This document shows, one piece after another, positions 45,256 through 56,529 of a DNA stretch of 64,000 nucleotides; the first letter of the stretch is position 1; each line of letters begins with the position of its first letter. A program made the translations under genes and the position numbers. The notes under the pieces were generated by a model. It searched no databases. It was not told where the DNA came from and saw nothing but the letters and a program-made list of their open reading frames with translations. Source of the stretch: Gnetum montanum. Lineage: Eukaryota > Streptophyta > Gnetopsida > Gnetales > Gnetaceae. The stretch lies in the NCBI GenBank assembly GCA_015680685.1, contig MNCI01000071.1:75898-139897 (forward strand), given 5' to 3'.

Positions 45256-46054
45256 TGATGAGTCATCATTTAGGCAACCGCGATATTGTGTACATGATAT
45301 CTCAGCCTGTATCCTCATCTATAAATAAGAGGCAGGCAGTTCCAATTAGTCATGAGAGTTTTTAGAGTTAATTTTTGATTTTAGTTCTTGTTTTTCCTCT
45401 CAATCCTTTTACTCCTAGTGTATGCCCGCAATGTGTTGAATGTAATTGTACGACATCCTTTATTCAAGTGTGACATACTTGGACACGCACATGACCAAAA
45501 ATAAAGATCAAGATTACTTCATCATTGTAGCATTCACTTAGTTCAATTAATTATTTATTTAATTGTTATTTACTACTTTCCTAGTTAATCTCTTCTCACC
45601 ATTAAACTCCTATTAACGTGGAATGAGTATGACTTGATCACGAGCATTGAAGTGTGGCTACTTGGTAACCCAGCAGCGTACCTAGGATCTGCACTTGGTA
45701 ATCCCAGTGGTAGTCGTGCACGAGGTCCAAGATGTGTACGGATGATTGAGGAACAAATGCTCATTGCAGGTAGGCTAGCTTATATTCTCTCTCACCCTTT
45801 CTCTCTTAGCTTGGTTAATATTATCTTCCATTGTCATTAGGAGTAGTGTTAGCCTAGAAACACATCATACACCTCACTCTGGACTAAACCATATGTGACA
45901 AAGGTAACACTAGTCCATATGGGAAGACAGCGAACTGCAACCTAAGGATAACCATCTAGATACCACAACTAGTCCATCTGTGGAGTTCGACCAGATCGTG
46001 CGTGAAATGCTTGTATTCGTATGGTTGGGTGTAGGGGTACCTCACCACTCATCA
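45256..46054 (+). repeat. 3' LTR of element B
   Basis: 799 bases, the same length as the 5' LTR. It has GATATT at 45282 and GATATC at 45296, a TATA box at 45320-45328 and AATAAA near 45499. It ends CCACTCATCA. Confidence 0.92.
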
Positions 46055-46780
46055 ATGTTAATAAACTTCAAAATATATAGTTTAACTCTAAATGAGGTAT
46101 ATGATCAAATGATTTTTTATGGCTTTTAGTATGTTAAAATTAAATATAATGATTTCAATGTAAATTCTTTTAACTAAGAACAATGTAAACACAAAGATAT
46201 TCTAGCCTATGGATGATAAGCATGTGCTCTCAACATGCTAGCCATGCCCTGGGTGAATATAACTATTACTGAGATTACCATGTGACTAGCTACTAAGAAG
46301 TTGAGCATAACCATTAGTAGCTTACCAAATACTTATATTTATGCCCTCAAAATAATTCATACTTATTTCACCAATTAATTAACAGGTATTGAGATGTAAA
46401 TGATATTAGAATATAAATTTCTTGAGAATGTAGATGACATAGGAAAGTAAATCTATTCTAAGTAAAGTACTACAATGGTAAAAAATAATTTCAATCTTTA
46501 TTTCCATCCATGAAATGCATCTAGGTACAATCCACTTGAATAAAGATGTTGTGAAACTATTTATCATAACACCATAGGCATTCATAACTATCACAGAGTT
46601 TATGAAAAAAAACTACAATAGCTTCACTAAGAGTTTAACCAAAGATGAGATTTGACATGATGTGCACTCATATGTATAGGCATAACCATGGCTCATTACA
46701 TTGCATCTATGAAATTATATATTTAGCTATGATATTACATCTAAGATATCATATTCAAGCACAAAACACTTGATTTATCA
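46055..46780 (-). repeat. 5' LTR of element E, remaining fragment
   Basis: Continues the LTR interrupted at 39495. It matches 18625-19346 of the 3' LTR, including AAATTCTTTTAACTAA and the end TTGATTTATCA. A TATA-like TATGTATAG lies near 46671-46679. Confidence 0.85.
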
Positions 46781-46785
46781 TCCTT
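46781..46785. repeat. Target-site duplication of element E, right copy
   Basis: TCCTT, identical to 18486-18490. Confidence 0.85.
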
Positions 46786-47559
46786 GGATAGAATAAATTC
46801 ATTAACAAATCTTTTATATCTCTTTGTCCATTCCCTTTATATTTACTTGGTCTTATGATTTATGCATGAAAGTATGTGTTATTTTGATTCTTTTAGTATG
46901 TCATTTATTTGATAACATAAAATAGATTTGAGGAATGTACTCTTATAGAGCACTTTTTTTTTAGTTATTCTATTGATAGGACCTCTACTTAATAATGTTT
47001 ATGCTTAGAGGACACTTCTTTAATCCTAAAGCATTTAGATATGAGAATGTAATTTCATACTATAAAAATCATATCAAACTTTAAAAGGAGGTTGTAGGAA
47101 ATATTAAATTGTAAAGGCTTCTTCTATTGTCATATTGAAGATCTTTTGGGTACTTGAGAAGTGTGATCTCAAAGAATAAATTTGTTTCAAAAGTTTTTTT
47201 AAGAAACATAGAATGTAAGATCTATTTTGGAGGTTCTTGTTATTAGAGAAAACTTCTTATATTCTAAAATTTTTCATGCAAAAATCTTAAGACATGCCAT
47301 AGAGGAAGTAATCAAACATCTCTGTAATTGAAAAAAAATTAGATCTATAATATAGTAAAGAATCAACCAAGAGAGAGAAAAAAGAAAAGCGAAATCAAGA
47401 AGACATGAAGTGTTTAAAAGATAAAGGATGAACTCATTAAAAAGGAATCAATAATTCAACATAAATATCCAAAGACTAAAAATTCACAAAGAAAGGCTTC
47501 TAAAGATGAAGAAGGATTAGAGCCAAGAGGTAAAGAAGAACCTATCTTTCATGCCTTTT
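46786..47559. other. No gene recognised; lead-in to a copia fragment
   Basis: AT-rich flank of element E. From about 47340 on, Lys-rich plus-strand pieces may be the nucleocapsid end of the copia gag that follows, but no zinc knuckle is readable. Confidence 0.4.
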
Positions 47560-47960
47560 ATCACTTAAACAAACAAATTTCAATAAAGTGTTTTCTTAAA
47601 ATTAAATGCACAAATCATATGACATCAAAGATAGATAACTTTGTTGAAATTAGATTGAAAAGTGGCCTAGAAAAAATTCAATTTGAAGATAGAATAAAAT
47701 TGGAGATACTTGGAACTTGCAACATCGCCATCTACTTAAAAGATGGAAATAGTTTTGAAATTGGAGATGTGTAATATTTGTCTTATCTATAAAAATAATT
47801 ACTTTTAATTATTAAATTAACTAATAATAATTATGAAGTAGTGTTTAATAAAAATTATTACATCATTTTGTATGAAAACAATGCAAAGATAGAATTTGAT
47901 AAAAACTTAGCAATTGAATCTATTGCATTGAATCATTATCAAAATCATCAATTCAGAAAA
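47560..47960 (+). pseudogene. Ty1/copia protease fragment
   Basis: A plus-strand frame reads KCTNHMTSKIDNFVEIRL, with the NHMT signature that follows the active site in copia proteases. It goes on with FEDRIKLEILGTCNIAIYL, a YLSYL segment, LTNNNYEVVFNKN and YIILYEN. The order is that of the copia protease and the region leading to integrase. The active-site Asp region just upstream is not recognisable. No RT or LTR belonging to it was found, so this is an isolated piece of a Ty1/copia element. Confidence 0.68.
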
Positions 47961-48240
47961 CCTTAAGAAAATATAAAAATGGAATAGTGTCTTTCAATAA
48001 TAAGAAGAAAGTATAAGAAAAAGAAAACCTAGACACATGCCTTTACAGTTTTTTTAAAGAAGATTTTTTAGTTCTTACCATCATGAAGTTAAAAATTCCA
48101 TCTCCTTAAAAAGGTGGAGATGGGAACTTCAAATTCTACCTTTAGTTTTTAAAAGGATGAAAATGCTACTTCATGTTTGGACCTAACAACGACTCCTTTT
48201 TATCCCACTAGGATGATTCCAACTTGCTCTTGTCTTTCAT
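47961..48240. other. No feature recognised
   Basis: AT-rich sequence between the copia fragment and the LTR of element F. It contains the small inverted pair CATCTCC..GGTGGAGATG near 48100-48122. Confidence 0.45.
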
Positions 48241-49728
48241 TGTAACACCCCATGTATAAGAGTACTTTTAAAATTTTATTTTGGGATTTTCTAATATTTT
48301 TCAGACATTCATTTTTATCATTGCTTTGGGCTTTAACATCATTTAACACATTAGAACTTTCAATATAGTAATATTTCTTAAGGTGTTAGCTTAGAACTCT
48401 AGTTTGGACATTTGAAATTTTAGCAAGTCTTTCTAATAATATTTTATTTAATAAAGCATGAGATGTAGGCTCACCAATCATTTAGCAAAATATGAATTTT
48501 AGATTCATCAACTACATGGTTGATGTAAGATCTAGGCTTAACAACTCTTTGGTTTGGAATAGTCTGATTTGTTGGATGCTTAGATTTTTTTTCTGACTAC
48601 CTAGGAATTTATTTGTTAGATCTATTATCTATCTTGATATGTCAACTTTTTTTGTGCATATTGGAAACTCTGTGGGCTTTATACTTACCAATTTAAAATT
48701 ATGTGGATTTTAGACTAACCCTACATTTAATAATATGGACTATAGACTCACTAATATGACAATATTTGGGTTTTAGACTCATTAATCTATTTGTTTGTTG
48801 GATGGGTGAATGGGTGGTGGTGAAATTTCATTTTATTAGTTTAATTATTTGTGAAAATATTTGTTTATGTGATGGATTAATTTGATTTGTATTTTTTTAT
48901 TCTAAAATTTGGTTATAGATAACTCATGTGCATGAATATCTAGCTTCTTGATGTCTCTAACAAAACCCATAAGGGAGTAATTATTGGTTTTGTTTACCCT
49001 ACTTAGTCTTCGAATCCATTCCTTTAGTTTGTGTGGTTTTTTAGATGACTATGTTAGCTTGGATGAGGAGGTTTTAGAGGATGTTGTTGATATTTAATTT
49101 TTTATTTTAAGTTTTTAAATTAACATTATGTTTCCAATTTAAGTTAGATTCTATTCTATAATGTTTAACTAAAATTATGGATTTGGTATTGATTACCAAA
49201 CTTGTATAAAGTTTGCCTATTTTCAGAGCATGCTAGTTTTGTTTTGTGTTTTGGTTATATTACATTTCATTATATATGTACTAGGTTCATCCATTTATGA
49301 AACATTAGTGCCCAATGCCTATTGAATGTAACTATAATTTGGATTTCCCTATTTATTTCATTTAGTTTCATTTGTTTATAATTTAGTTTGTGAGTTTTAA
49401 ATATTTATGCTATAATTTGACTAATATTTTCACACTATTATGTTTATTACTTTTTTGGCTTAGGGAAATAGGTTACATCCTATTTTGGTAGTGAATAGGT
49501 TAGGTTTGATATGCATGGGACTACTATCATTATTTTTATCATGTTTTGCATTTTGCTACATATTTTCTCTTGCTACTATGTGCCTGTTTATGGATATCTA
49601 CTACTTTACTTGTTAAATTTTTCTTGGTATCCATTCCATTTTGGTAACCATTATTTTAATTTCCATATATTTATGTATTTATATAAGTAATACCTTTCTA
49701 ACATAAGCTTAGTTAATGGGGTGTTATA
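48241..49728 (+). repeat. 5' LTR of element F
   Basis: 1,488 bases bounded by TGTAACACCCC and GGGGTGTTATA and followed by the primer site. No partner copy is found in the window. Confidence 0.82.
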
Positions 49729-49731
49729 ACT

Positions 49732-49743
49732 TGGTATTAGAGT
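49732..49743 (+). other. Primer-binding site of element F (initiator Met type)
   Basis: TGGTATTAGAGT, differing from TGGTATCAGAGC by two C-to-T changes, lies three bases after the LTR. Confidence 0.8.
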
Positions 49744-49918
49744 AGTTGGTTTAACAAGTATTCCTACATTTGTGGTATAGGAAGTCATCAAGAAGGATTT
49801 TTGAGAGACCAAATAGGAGAAAAATTGATCAATCCCATTGGTAAGTTTTTAAAAATTATGTAATGGTGGAGATTTTTATCTATTTGAGGAGTCAAATTCA
49901 GTCTAATTCTAGGAACAA

Positions 49919-50130
49919 TGGATAGTATTAACCTAATTACTTCAACACCTATGGTAGAAGGCCCATGAGTAAGAACTCATGAAGAAGTTGAGGAGATTGA
50001 AACCCCCATCTTTTGACACTATAGAAGATTCCATAGTGATGTGGAGCCTACCTCAATAGACTCCAAAAGAATCCATGTCATAAGCCTTCTAAGAAAAATT
50101 CAACTTAGAAGCAAGAATAAGATAATGAAT
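49919..50130 (+). pseudogene. gag: Element F gag, N-terminal fragment
   Basis: A frame starts at an ATG (49919) with MDSINLITSTPMVEGP and continues with several stops into EEVEEIETP. Position after the primer site makes it the beginning of gag. It is cut off by LTR-like sequence from about 50131. Confidence 0.5.
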
Positions 50131-50880
50131 TAGAGAAAAGTCTCCTTTTATAAGAAAAACATCAATATATAGATAATTACATAAAAGATGAGGAGTTAAG
50201 CTTAACTCAAACCCCTCCCAAGGATCTTAGAGGTCACACATATCCCCTCTCAATCCTCAATTACTCACAATGGAGCTACATCTCAAGATAAGACACTTAT
50301 AAGAGATTCTCCTAACCTCTCTCAAGTGCTCTCCCTTGCCTCTCACTCGGACTTTCTTACACAAGCTCTCAAGAGACCTATCAAATCTTTCACTCTTACA
50401 TTTTCCTAAGCCTTGGACTCTTATTTATAGTTTCTTGGTGTGACCTTTTGTCTTCCCTTAAATTATTCATTCAATTTGATATCTGTTAAAATCTATGTAA
50501 GATGTCTAGGAGAAATAAGAGACATCTATCCTAAGTGTAGAGGATATCAAAGTAGATGTCTTGGAAAAGATGTATTGTAGTAGATTCCTTGGATGAGATT
50601 TCTAAAATGTAGTTGGAATGTCTCACTTGTAGTTGGGATGTCTCTTCTACAAGGCCAAAATACAAAGATGATTTTTTTGAGACCTAGAACCTCTGAATAC
50701 CTTCAAATAAATTCCCATAGCCCTCGAAACATCCTAAACTCACCAAAATATCCCCAAAACACTCCCAAACATGGAAAACTCCTTAGAATAATCATCAAAA
50801 TATCAACACAAGAAGACATACATATAAACAATACACACATATGTTCAAGATACATTGAATATTACACAAGGGCTGGGTGA
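50131..50880 (-). repeat. LTR-like insertion 1 in element F, related to the element A LTR family
   Basis: Contains the phrase CCCATAG.CC.(C/T)GAAAC..CCTAAACTCA, which is the reverse complement of part of the LTR of A. Several GATGTCT/GACATCT motifs (50500-50650) are also present. Exact edges and a target duplication could not be fixed. The frame at 50593-50880 is fortuitous. Confidence 0.55.
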
Positions 50881-51149
50881 TGTCTTCATCACATAGTAGC
50901 ATTAAAGTGAATAAATGAGGTGGAAGAAGATTTCTAACTAATGGGTTATGCTTTAGTACAACAAACTCATTTGGCATCTTATTTACTTAAGAGCATAGGA
51001 AACCACTGGTGTTAGACAACTAGGTTGCAAGAGGTTGGTACATAGAGAAGGAGGGGGGAATAAATTTATTAGAGCTTTCAAAGAAAGGTACATGTTCAAA
51101 ACGTTTACACATGAAAAGGCCAAAGTGCTATCTAACTTGGTGAAGAAGA

Positions 51150-51699
51150 TCTCATTATTTTGAAGTATGATGTAATGTTCCTTTAATGGGTGTAATTTAA
51201 TCTTCATCTATAGGATGATGAGGAAGAGGTGATTAGCTAACTCACTAATGCACTTATTGAGCTTATTTATGTGGTTTTGGTCCCCCTTGATTTGATCGAG
51301 TATGAGATAACTTGTATTAATATGTTCATCATAGAGAGAAGGATAGGGTTGAGTAAGAAAAAGAAAATAGACCATCTTAAGAGATGACTTCATCTCATGT
51401 TCAAAGCTAGTAATTATAAATAGGCTTTGATTTCTAGTGATAGTAGTAGTTGCAAAACCTCTAGTATACCTCCCATTAGTTTTTGTTGTCGTAAATTTGA
51501 ACATCTAAAAAATGAGTGCATGAGTTATCATACATGTTGAAAATTGGTATACAAGAGCTAGGAGTGATCCAATAAGATACCTAAGAATCAAATAAATGAA
51601 GTAGGCAATGCACAAAGCAAGAAATTTTAGAATAAGAATTTAGACTACAAGGGTAGAGTTTATGCTTTGAAAGATCTGTGGATCAAGAACTTAGAAGGG
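51150..51699 (+). pseudogene. gag: Element F gag, C-terminal part with zinc-knuckle remnants
   Basis: The plus strand reads PPISFCCRKFEHLKNEC, a CCHC knuckle whose first Cys is replaced by Ser. A second, more decayed knuckle follows (C.KLVYKS.E, about 51532-51565). GRVYALKD at about 51655 is the stretch that in chromoviruses leads into the protease. The protease itself resumes only at 52806, after insertion 2. The open minus-strand frame at 51208-51504 is its shadow. Confidence 0.6.
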
Positions 51700-52800
51700 T
51701 GTTGAATAAGTTCCCTAATTACAATTGCACCTACCACACAAACACATCAAATATTATTTGGTTCCCCAACTAGGATACATCCACACTCAAAGGGTAGAAT
51801 CTATGCACATCTCTAAACTTTGTTTCTCAATAAAATGTAGTTTGAAGGGCATCACACCCTATACAAGCTTTGAGCTCCACACTAGAGTGTTTCATTGTTG
51901 TAAAACCATTCAACCTCATAAGGTTCCAACAAGCTTAGAATGTGGTTATAAGGACCCCACAACCTTTACAAAATTGAGCTCTACTCTAGAGTGTTTTAAC
52001 ATTGTAAAATCTCTCAATCCTACAAGGTCCCAACAAGCTCAATGAGGATTCCTTCTTACAAGAGCACATCAACGCTACAAGGCTATAGAGAAAAAGGGAA
52101 AGATATAAGGAAAGAATGAAACTAAATTTACATGTCCTTGTAGTTGAAGCTCAATACAACATATACCAAAGAAAATGGTGTTACAATGAAGAACAAGAAT
52201 ATAATAGCATAGAACAGACAATGATTGATCTTTCATGAATAGTACTTGCCTAATTCCCAATATTTTGATATCTTGTTATAGTCTCATAGTTTTCAAAAAC
52301 TCCTCATAATTTCTACAATAGCTACAAAATGGCCCATGCAAATGTCTTCTTTGAAGTTGGAACATGTACCTCAAAGTTTCCACAATTCAGAAGAGATGTC
52401 TCACTAGAAAATGGAATGTCTTTTATGAGATATCCACTAGGATACATCTACTTTGGGATGTAGATATTTGTTGTTTTTAGGAGACATCTTCTTAACTTTT
52501 GGGCTTTTTCTTCTAAGGCTTTCTCTCATCAATTTTCCTTCTTGCTAGTCCTTGAAGTATCTTCATTTGATTTGTAGCCTTCATTTTTTTCCATGCTTAT
52601 CCATGCTCTCATATTGTCCATGTATTATTCACTTTGTCATCTCATTGTAGATCTCATTTCCTTGAGTTCACAGATCTCATTGCAGAGTTCTTATCCATGT
52701 TCTTCAAACAAATTATCCACAATAAACATTCTATGTTCTCCATTTTCCTTAAGGTTTTGAGATATGAAAAGGTCAACAAGATCAACCTTTGGATGAAAAA
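51700..52800. repeat. LTR-like insertion 2 in element F
   Basis: About 1.1 kb starting TGTTGAATAAG. It contains a duplicated segment of about 70 bases (51871-51938 and 51972-52040, both with CTAGAGTGTTT and CCAACAAGCT). Its second half (52210-52790) matches 57380-57935, including CTCCATTTTCCTTAA and AAAAGGTCAACAA. This points to a dispersed repeat, probably a solo LTR. Orientation is uncertain; its GATGTCT motifs link it to the A-type LTRs. Confidence 0.55.
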
Positions 52801-52805
52801 CCCAA

Positions 52806-53260
52806 ACACTATCATTGATACAATAGGTAATCTTGGTGGTTATGCTTTCTTGATCTTGTTTCATTCTAGTGCTAGTCATTCTTTTATGAATCCTAGAGTT
52901 ATGATTCATTTACAGCTTAAGGTTTGTCTCATGTATTCTTCCATGTTAGTTTAGACAACCAATTCTTCTAGTGTGATAGTTTTAGAGATGTTTTCTTAAG
53001 TATAGGTGATGATGCATGGTTATAGGTGGTATGGTGATTTTTTTGTAATGGGACTTGAAGAATATGTTATAATTCTTAGGATGGACTGGTTAGTTAAATA
53101 CAATAAATAGATGGATTGCAAGAACAATGGTTACTGACTAATTTTCATAATTGGGAAACATGTTACAATTCAAATAAGCAAAAGGCCAATCAAGATTAAC
53201 CTATTGATAAGTAAGAAGTTTCAATATTTTCTTAAGAACAAACATAATTTTTATATGATT
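52806..53260 (+). pseudogene. Element F aspartic protease, degenerate
   Basis: The plus strand reads LILFHSSASHSFMNPR (about 52850-52897), the chromovirus active-site block with His in place of the catalytic Asp (52862-52864) and Ser in place of Gly. VMGLEEYVIILRMDWLVKYN follows at about 53046-53105, the conserved C-terminal block. Enzyme activity is excluded by the lost Asp. Confidence 0.75.
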
Positions 53261-53339
53261 TTAGGATAAAAAGAGCCTAAGTAGAAGATAGAACAAATTC
53301 TAGTGATTCAATAATTTTTGGATGTGTTAAACTTGGATC

Positions 53340-54570
53340 TTAACCAATATTCAAGGCACCTCATAGGATGTCTCTAGTGGAGTTGGCTAAACTGAAGGTA
53401 TAGATTCAAGAGTTGTTGGATAAGGGCATGATTCAATCGAGTATTTCATCTTGGGGTGTACTAGTGCTTTTTATGAAGAAGAATGATGACAAATTTAGGA
53501 TGTGTATTGATTACAAATAGTTGAATTAGATGAAAATTAGTAATTAGTATCTTTTACCAAGGATTGATGACTTGTTTGATTAATTAAAAGAAACTAAAGT
53601 ATTCTCTAAGATTAGTTTGAAATCTAGGTATCATTAACTTACAATATGAGAAGAAGATGTATCCAAAAAAACTTTTAGGATAAAATATGGATATTATGAA
53701 TTCTTAGTTATGTCCTTCCTACTCACCAATGCATCAATTGTTTTCATACACTTAATGAATAGTGTTTTGTATTCTTATTTAGATTGTTTTCATTGATGAT
53801 ATGTTAGCTTACTCTAAGGATGAAGAGCCACATAAGCAATGCCTAAGAGTAGCATTGCATACTTTAAGAGAAAAGTAGTTCTTTTCACATTCCTGTAAGT
53901 ATGAATTTTGGAAAAAGGAGATACAATTTGTTGGTCACATGATTTTTGAATCAAGTATAATAATGGATCCAACTAAGATAGCAATAATTAAGGATTGTAC
54001 TATTCCAACTATAGTGAACAAAGTTATAAGTTTCTTGGATTGAGTAGGATATTATAAGAGGTTTATAAAGTATTTTTCTAAGATTATAGTACCTCTACAT
54101 AAGCTACTTTGGAAATATTATGTTTTCTCTTTGTTAGATTCTTGTGAAAAGACTTTTGAGGAGTTGAAATAAATATTGATCTTAATGTCTATCTTAATCT
54201 CACTAGTTCTTGGTAAGCCTTATGATGTGCATAGAGATGCTTCAAGAAAATAATTAGGTGGTGTTGTCATGCAAGATGAAAAGGTGGTAGTCTATGCTTT
54301 TAGATAGCAGAACCCTCATGAGACCAAGTATCCAACACATAACCTAGAGCTTGGTGTCATTATTGTTGATCTTAACATTTGGAGATATTACCTATAAGGT
54401 GAGAAAATTACATTTTGGATAAATCATAAGAGTTTGTAATACATTAAGAATCATCCATAGTTGAACATGAGATAGAGGTGATGGACAGAGTTGTTGGTAG
54501 ATTTTATTTTTATAATGCAGTATCTTCTAGGAAAAGAAAATAAGTTGGCAAATTCACTAAGTAGGATAAC
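53340..54570 (+). pseudogene. Element F reverse transcriptase and RNase H, degenerate
   Basis: RT blocks include IQELLDKGMIQSSISSWG and VLFMKKNDDKFRMCIDYK (about 53405-53517), YLLPRIDDLFD, and the active-site box VFIDDMLAYS with both Asp residues kept (53795-53800). IQFVGHMIF follows. RNase H begins near 54220 with YDVHRDASRK and continues with ETKYPTHNLELGVII and LLGKENKLANSLSRI (about 54525-54570). Stops are mostly TAG or TAA in place of Gln codons. The wording is chromovirus, Tekay/Del-like. Confidence 0.85.
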
Positions 54571-54739
54571 TACAAAACTATAAAATCTTACTATTCTACC
54601 TAGCCTCAAGGATGAAATCACTTCATAGGAGACTTTAAATTCCTGGTTATATAAGAAGATCACAAATAATTCTTCAATGGGCTCACCATTTTCAATTGAT
54701 AATTTAAGAATGTTAAGGTGTAAAATAGAATTTATGTGC

Positions 54740-55840
54740 TCATAAAAGTTAGATAGAATCTACTTGATGAGGCTCATTTAAAAAAGTATTAGATGCATCC
54801 AAGAAGTAATAAGATGTATCACAACATCAAGAGGCATTATTGGTGGAATGGTATGAATAAAGATATTGGTGAGTGTGTGGCTTAACTTCTTGGTATGTTT
54901 ATAGGTCAAGGTAGAACATTAGAGACTTGGTGGTTATCTTCATCCACAAATCATTACTATGTGAAAATGGAAAACCATTGGCATGGATTTCCTCACTGGT
55001 TCACTGTATACTAGAAGTAGGAAAGATTTTATTTTTACAATCATAGATCTTTTAACCAAATCTTTCCACTTCTTGGTCACAAAAGCAACAATGAGCACAT
55101 AGGAGATTTTTTAGTTATTCTTATCATACATTGTGAGGTTGCATGGAGTTTCAAGTATCATTATGTTAAATAGAGATCCAAAATTTACTTCTAGATTTTT
55201 CAAGAAGAGTTTGGATTCAATGTTGAATCTTAGTTCAACCTATCACCAATAAATAAATAGTCAAATAGAGAGAATGAACTAGATTCTATGGGATATGATT
55301 CAAGCATGTGTTTTAGACTACAAGGATAGTTGGAATAGAATTCTTACATTGGTAGAATTTTCTTACAACAATAGTCATTAGGCTAGCTTGAAAGTAACAC
55401 ATTAAAAAGTGTTGTATGTTAGAACTTACCATATATCTTATTGTTGGAATTCTATAGATAATGGATAGAAGGCTTGGAAAACATTATTGATGAAGATACA
55501 AAAGAAATCAAGGTGGTTATTAATAAACTACAAGAAATGTAGGATAGATATACAAAGTATGCAAAAAATAAGAGGTGACCATTGTAATGTAGCATTGGTA
55601 ATCATGTTTCCTTTAAGGTTTTACCATTAAAAGGGATTATGAGGCTTATTAAAAGAGGAAAGTTAGCTTTCCACTACATTGGTCCCTTTTTTATTTTGAG
55701 AAAAATTGATGATGTTTCATATCAACTTGATCTTCTATAGTACTTGTAGTCAATTCATGATGTGTATTATGTTTCCATGTTGAGAAAGTATGTTGTAGAT
55801 CCTAGTATGTTGCATCTTCCTCTGAATCATATTTGCTCCT
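54740..55840 (+). pseudogene. Element F integrase, chromodomain missing
   Basis: The zinc region (about 54765-54900) keeps two His and the first Cys. The catalytic core has Asp in MDFLTG (about 54977), Asp in NRDPKFTS (about 55170) and Glu in SQIERMN (about 55265), so all three acidic residues can still be read. Frameshifts follow. The C-terminal block LKGIMRLIKRGKL, YIGPFFILRKID and YVSMLRKYVVDPS (about 55625-55810) is typical of Tekay/Del. Homology stops near 55840, just before the place where the chromodomain would begin. Confidence 0.82.
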
Positions 55841-56529
55841 TTATTGTAATCTAACAATATATTTACTATTTTTTTTCATAACTTATTGTATGATGAACAT
55901 TTATACATGGAATTATCATATTTTGAAATCTTTACTTCATTTAGTCTTTTTCAACTTAACTTCCCTTTTACTTTGCTAAGCTACTCCTAACTTAGCATCA
56001 CTGATCTTTATGAAATACTTCTTTGTAAGTATTTTTATTTCTTCTTCATTGTAAACTTTTGGATGGTATTCTCTTCTTATTTAAGAAACTAGACTAGGCT
56101 ATGTATGACACTACTTGGACCTTCTTGTTCTCCTTAGAAAACTGGATCCTATGCTATAGGGATTACTTTTGTTTTAGTAACATTTGCTTCTTAGCTTTAA
56201 GTTACTTCTCTAATCTTTTGGTTATTATGCTCTAATGCTCATTATGAATCCTATTTTTTATAATGTCTTGTTACATTTCTTCATGTTGGTATTTGCTCTT
56301 GTGATGTAGGACATTTCTTCTTCATGATTTTACAAACATTATTGTGGCTATTTTCTAATGTCACTTTCTTATCTCAATTTGTTTCACATACTCAATCTTT
56401 ATTCTTCTTCATTCCTCTTATTACATTACTTTATTATTGTTATGTGTCATCTCATGTATTATGAAATGAATACTTGTATTCTCTTATCCTTCATAAGAAG
56501 TTATGACTTTTGGAGAATCATCATGATCT
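55841..56529. other. No feature recognised
   Basis: T-rich sequence between the broken end of F and the next LTR fragment. It does not match the 5' LTR of F and holds no readable domain. Confidence 0.45.

Larger units (their letters stand above)
39496..46054 (+). mobile_element. Element B: non-autonomous gag-bearing retrotransposon (TR-GAG-like) inserted in the LTR of E
   Basis: A 6,559-base element with two LTRs of 799 bases each, an Asp-type primer site, a gag gene, about 1.9 kb of non-coding sequence, an additional ORF and a purine tract. No protease, RT, RNase H or integrase block is present anywhere in its 4.96-kb interior. The LTRs belong to the same family as those of D. The second copy, C, has the same arrangement. 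LTR copies agree at roughly 92 of 100 positions by eye. The flanks ATTTG (39491-39495) and ATGTT (46055-46059) are not an acceptable target duplication, so the site was altered after insertion. Confidence 0.88.
18491..46780 (-). mobile_element. Element E: old Tat/Athila-like retrotransposon, host of two nested insertions
   Basis: Identical TCCTT duplications bound an element read on the minus strand. Its 3' LTR is at 18491-19346. Its 5' LTR is split into 39380-39495 and 46055-46780. Removing element D (21267-29924) and element B (39496-46054) leaves about 13 kb. The minus-strand order is 5' LTR, decayed Asp primer site, gag remains, protease, RT/RNase H, integrase, a long non-coding region, an additional ORF, polypurine tract and 3' LTR. 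It is the most decayed family member in the window, consistent with being the oldest. The RT and integrase blocks align block by block with those of D. Confidence 0.88.
48241..55840 (+). mobile_element. Element F: Tekay/Del-like chromovirus relic, 3' end lost
   Basis: The 5' LTR (48241-49728), an initiator-Met primer site, a broken gag, protease, RT, RNase H and integrase follow in plus orientation. The LTR ends TGTAACACCCC and GGGGTGTTATA are inverted copies, as in Tekay/Del elements. The integrase end (about 55600-55830) has the wording of that lineage. Two LTR-like insertions (about 50131-50880 and 51700-52800) split gag and the gag-protease link. The element stops at about 55840, so chromodomain, polypurine tract and 3' LTR are missing. 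All domains contain stops. Confidence 0.82.

Noticed and set aside
39491-46059. ATTTG / ATGTT as a target duplication for element B
   Set aside because: Only three of five positions agree. The insertion itself is supported by the split LTR of E.
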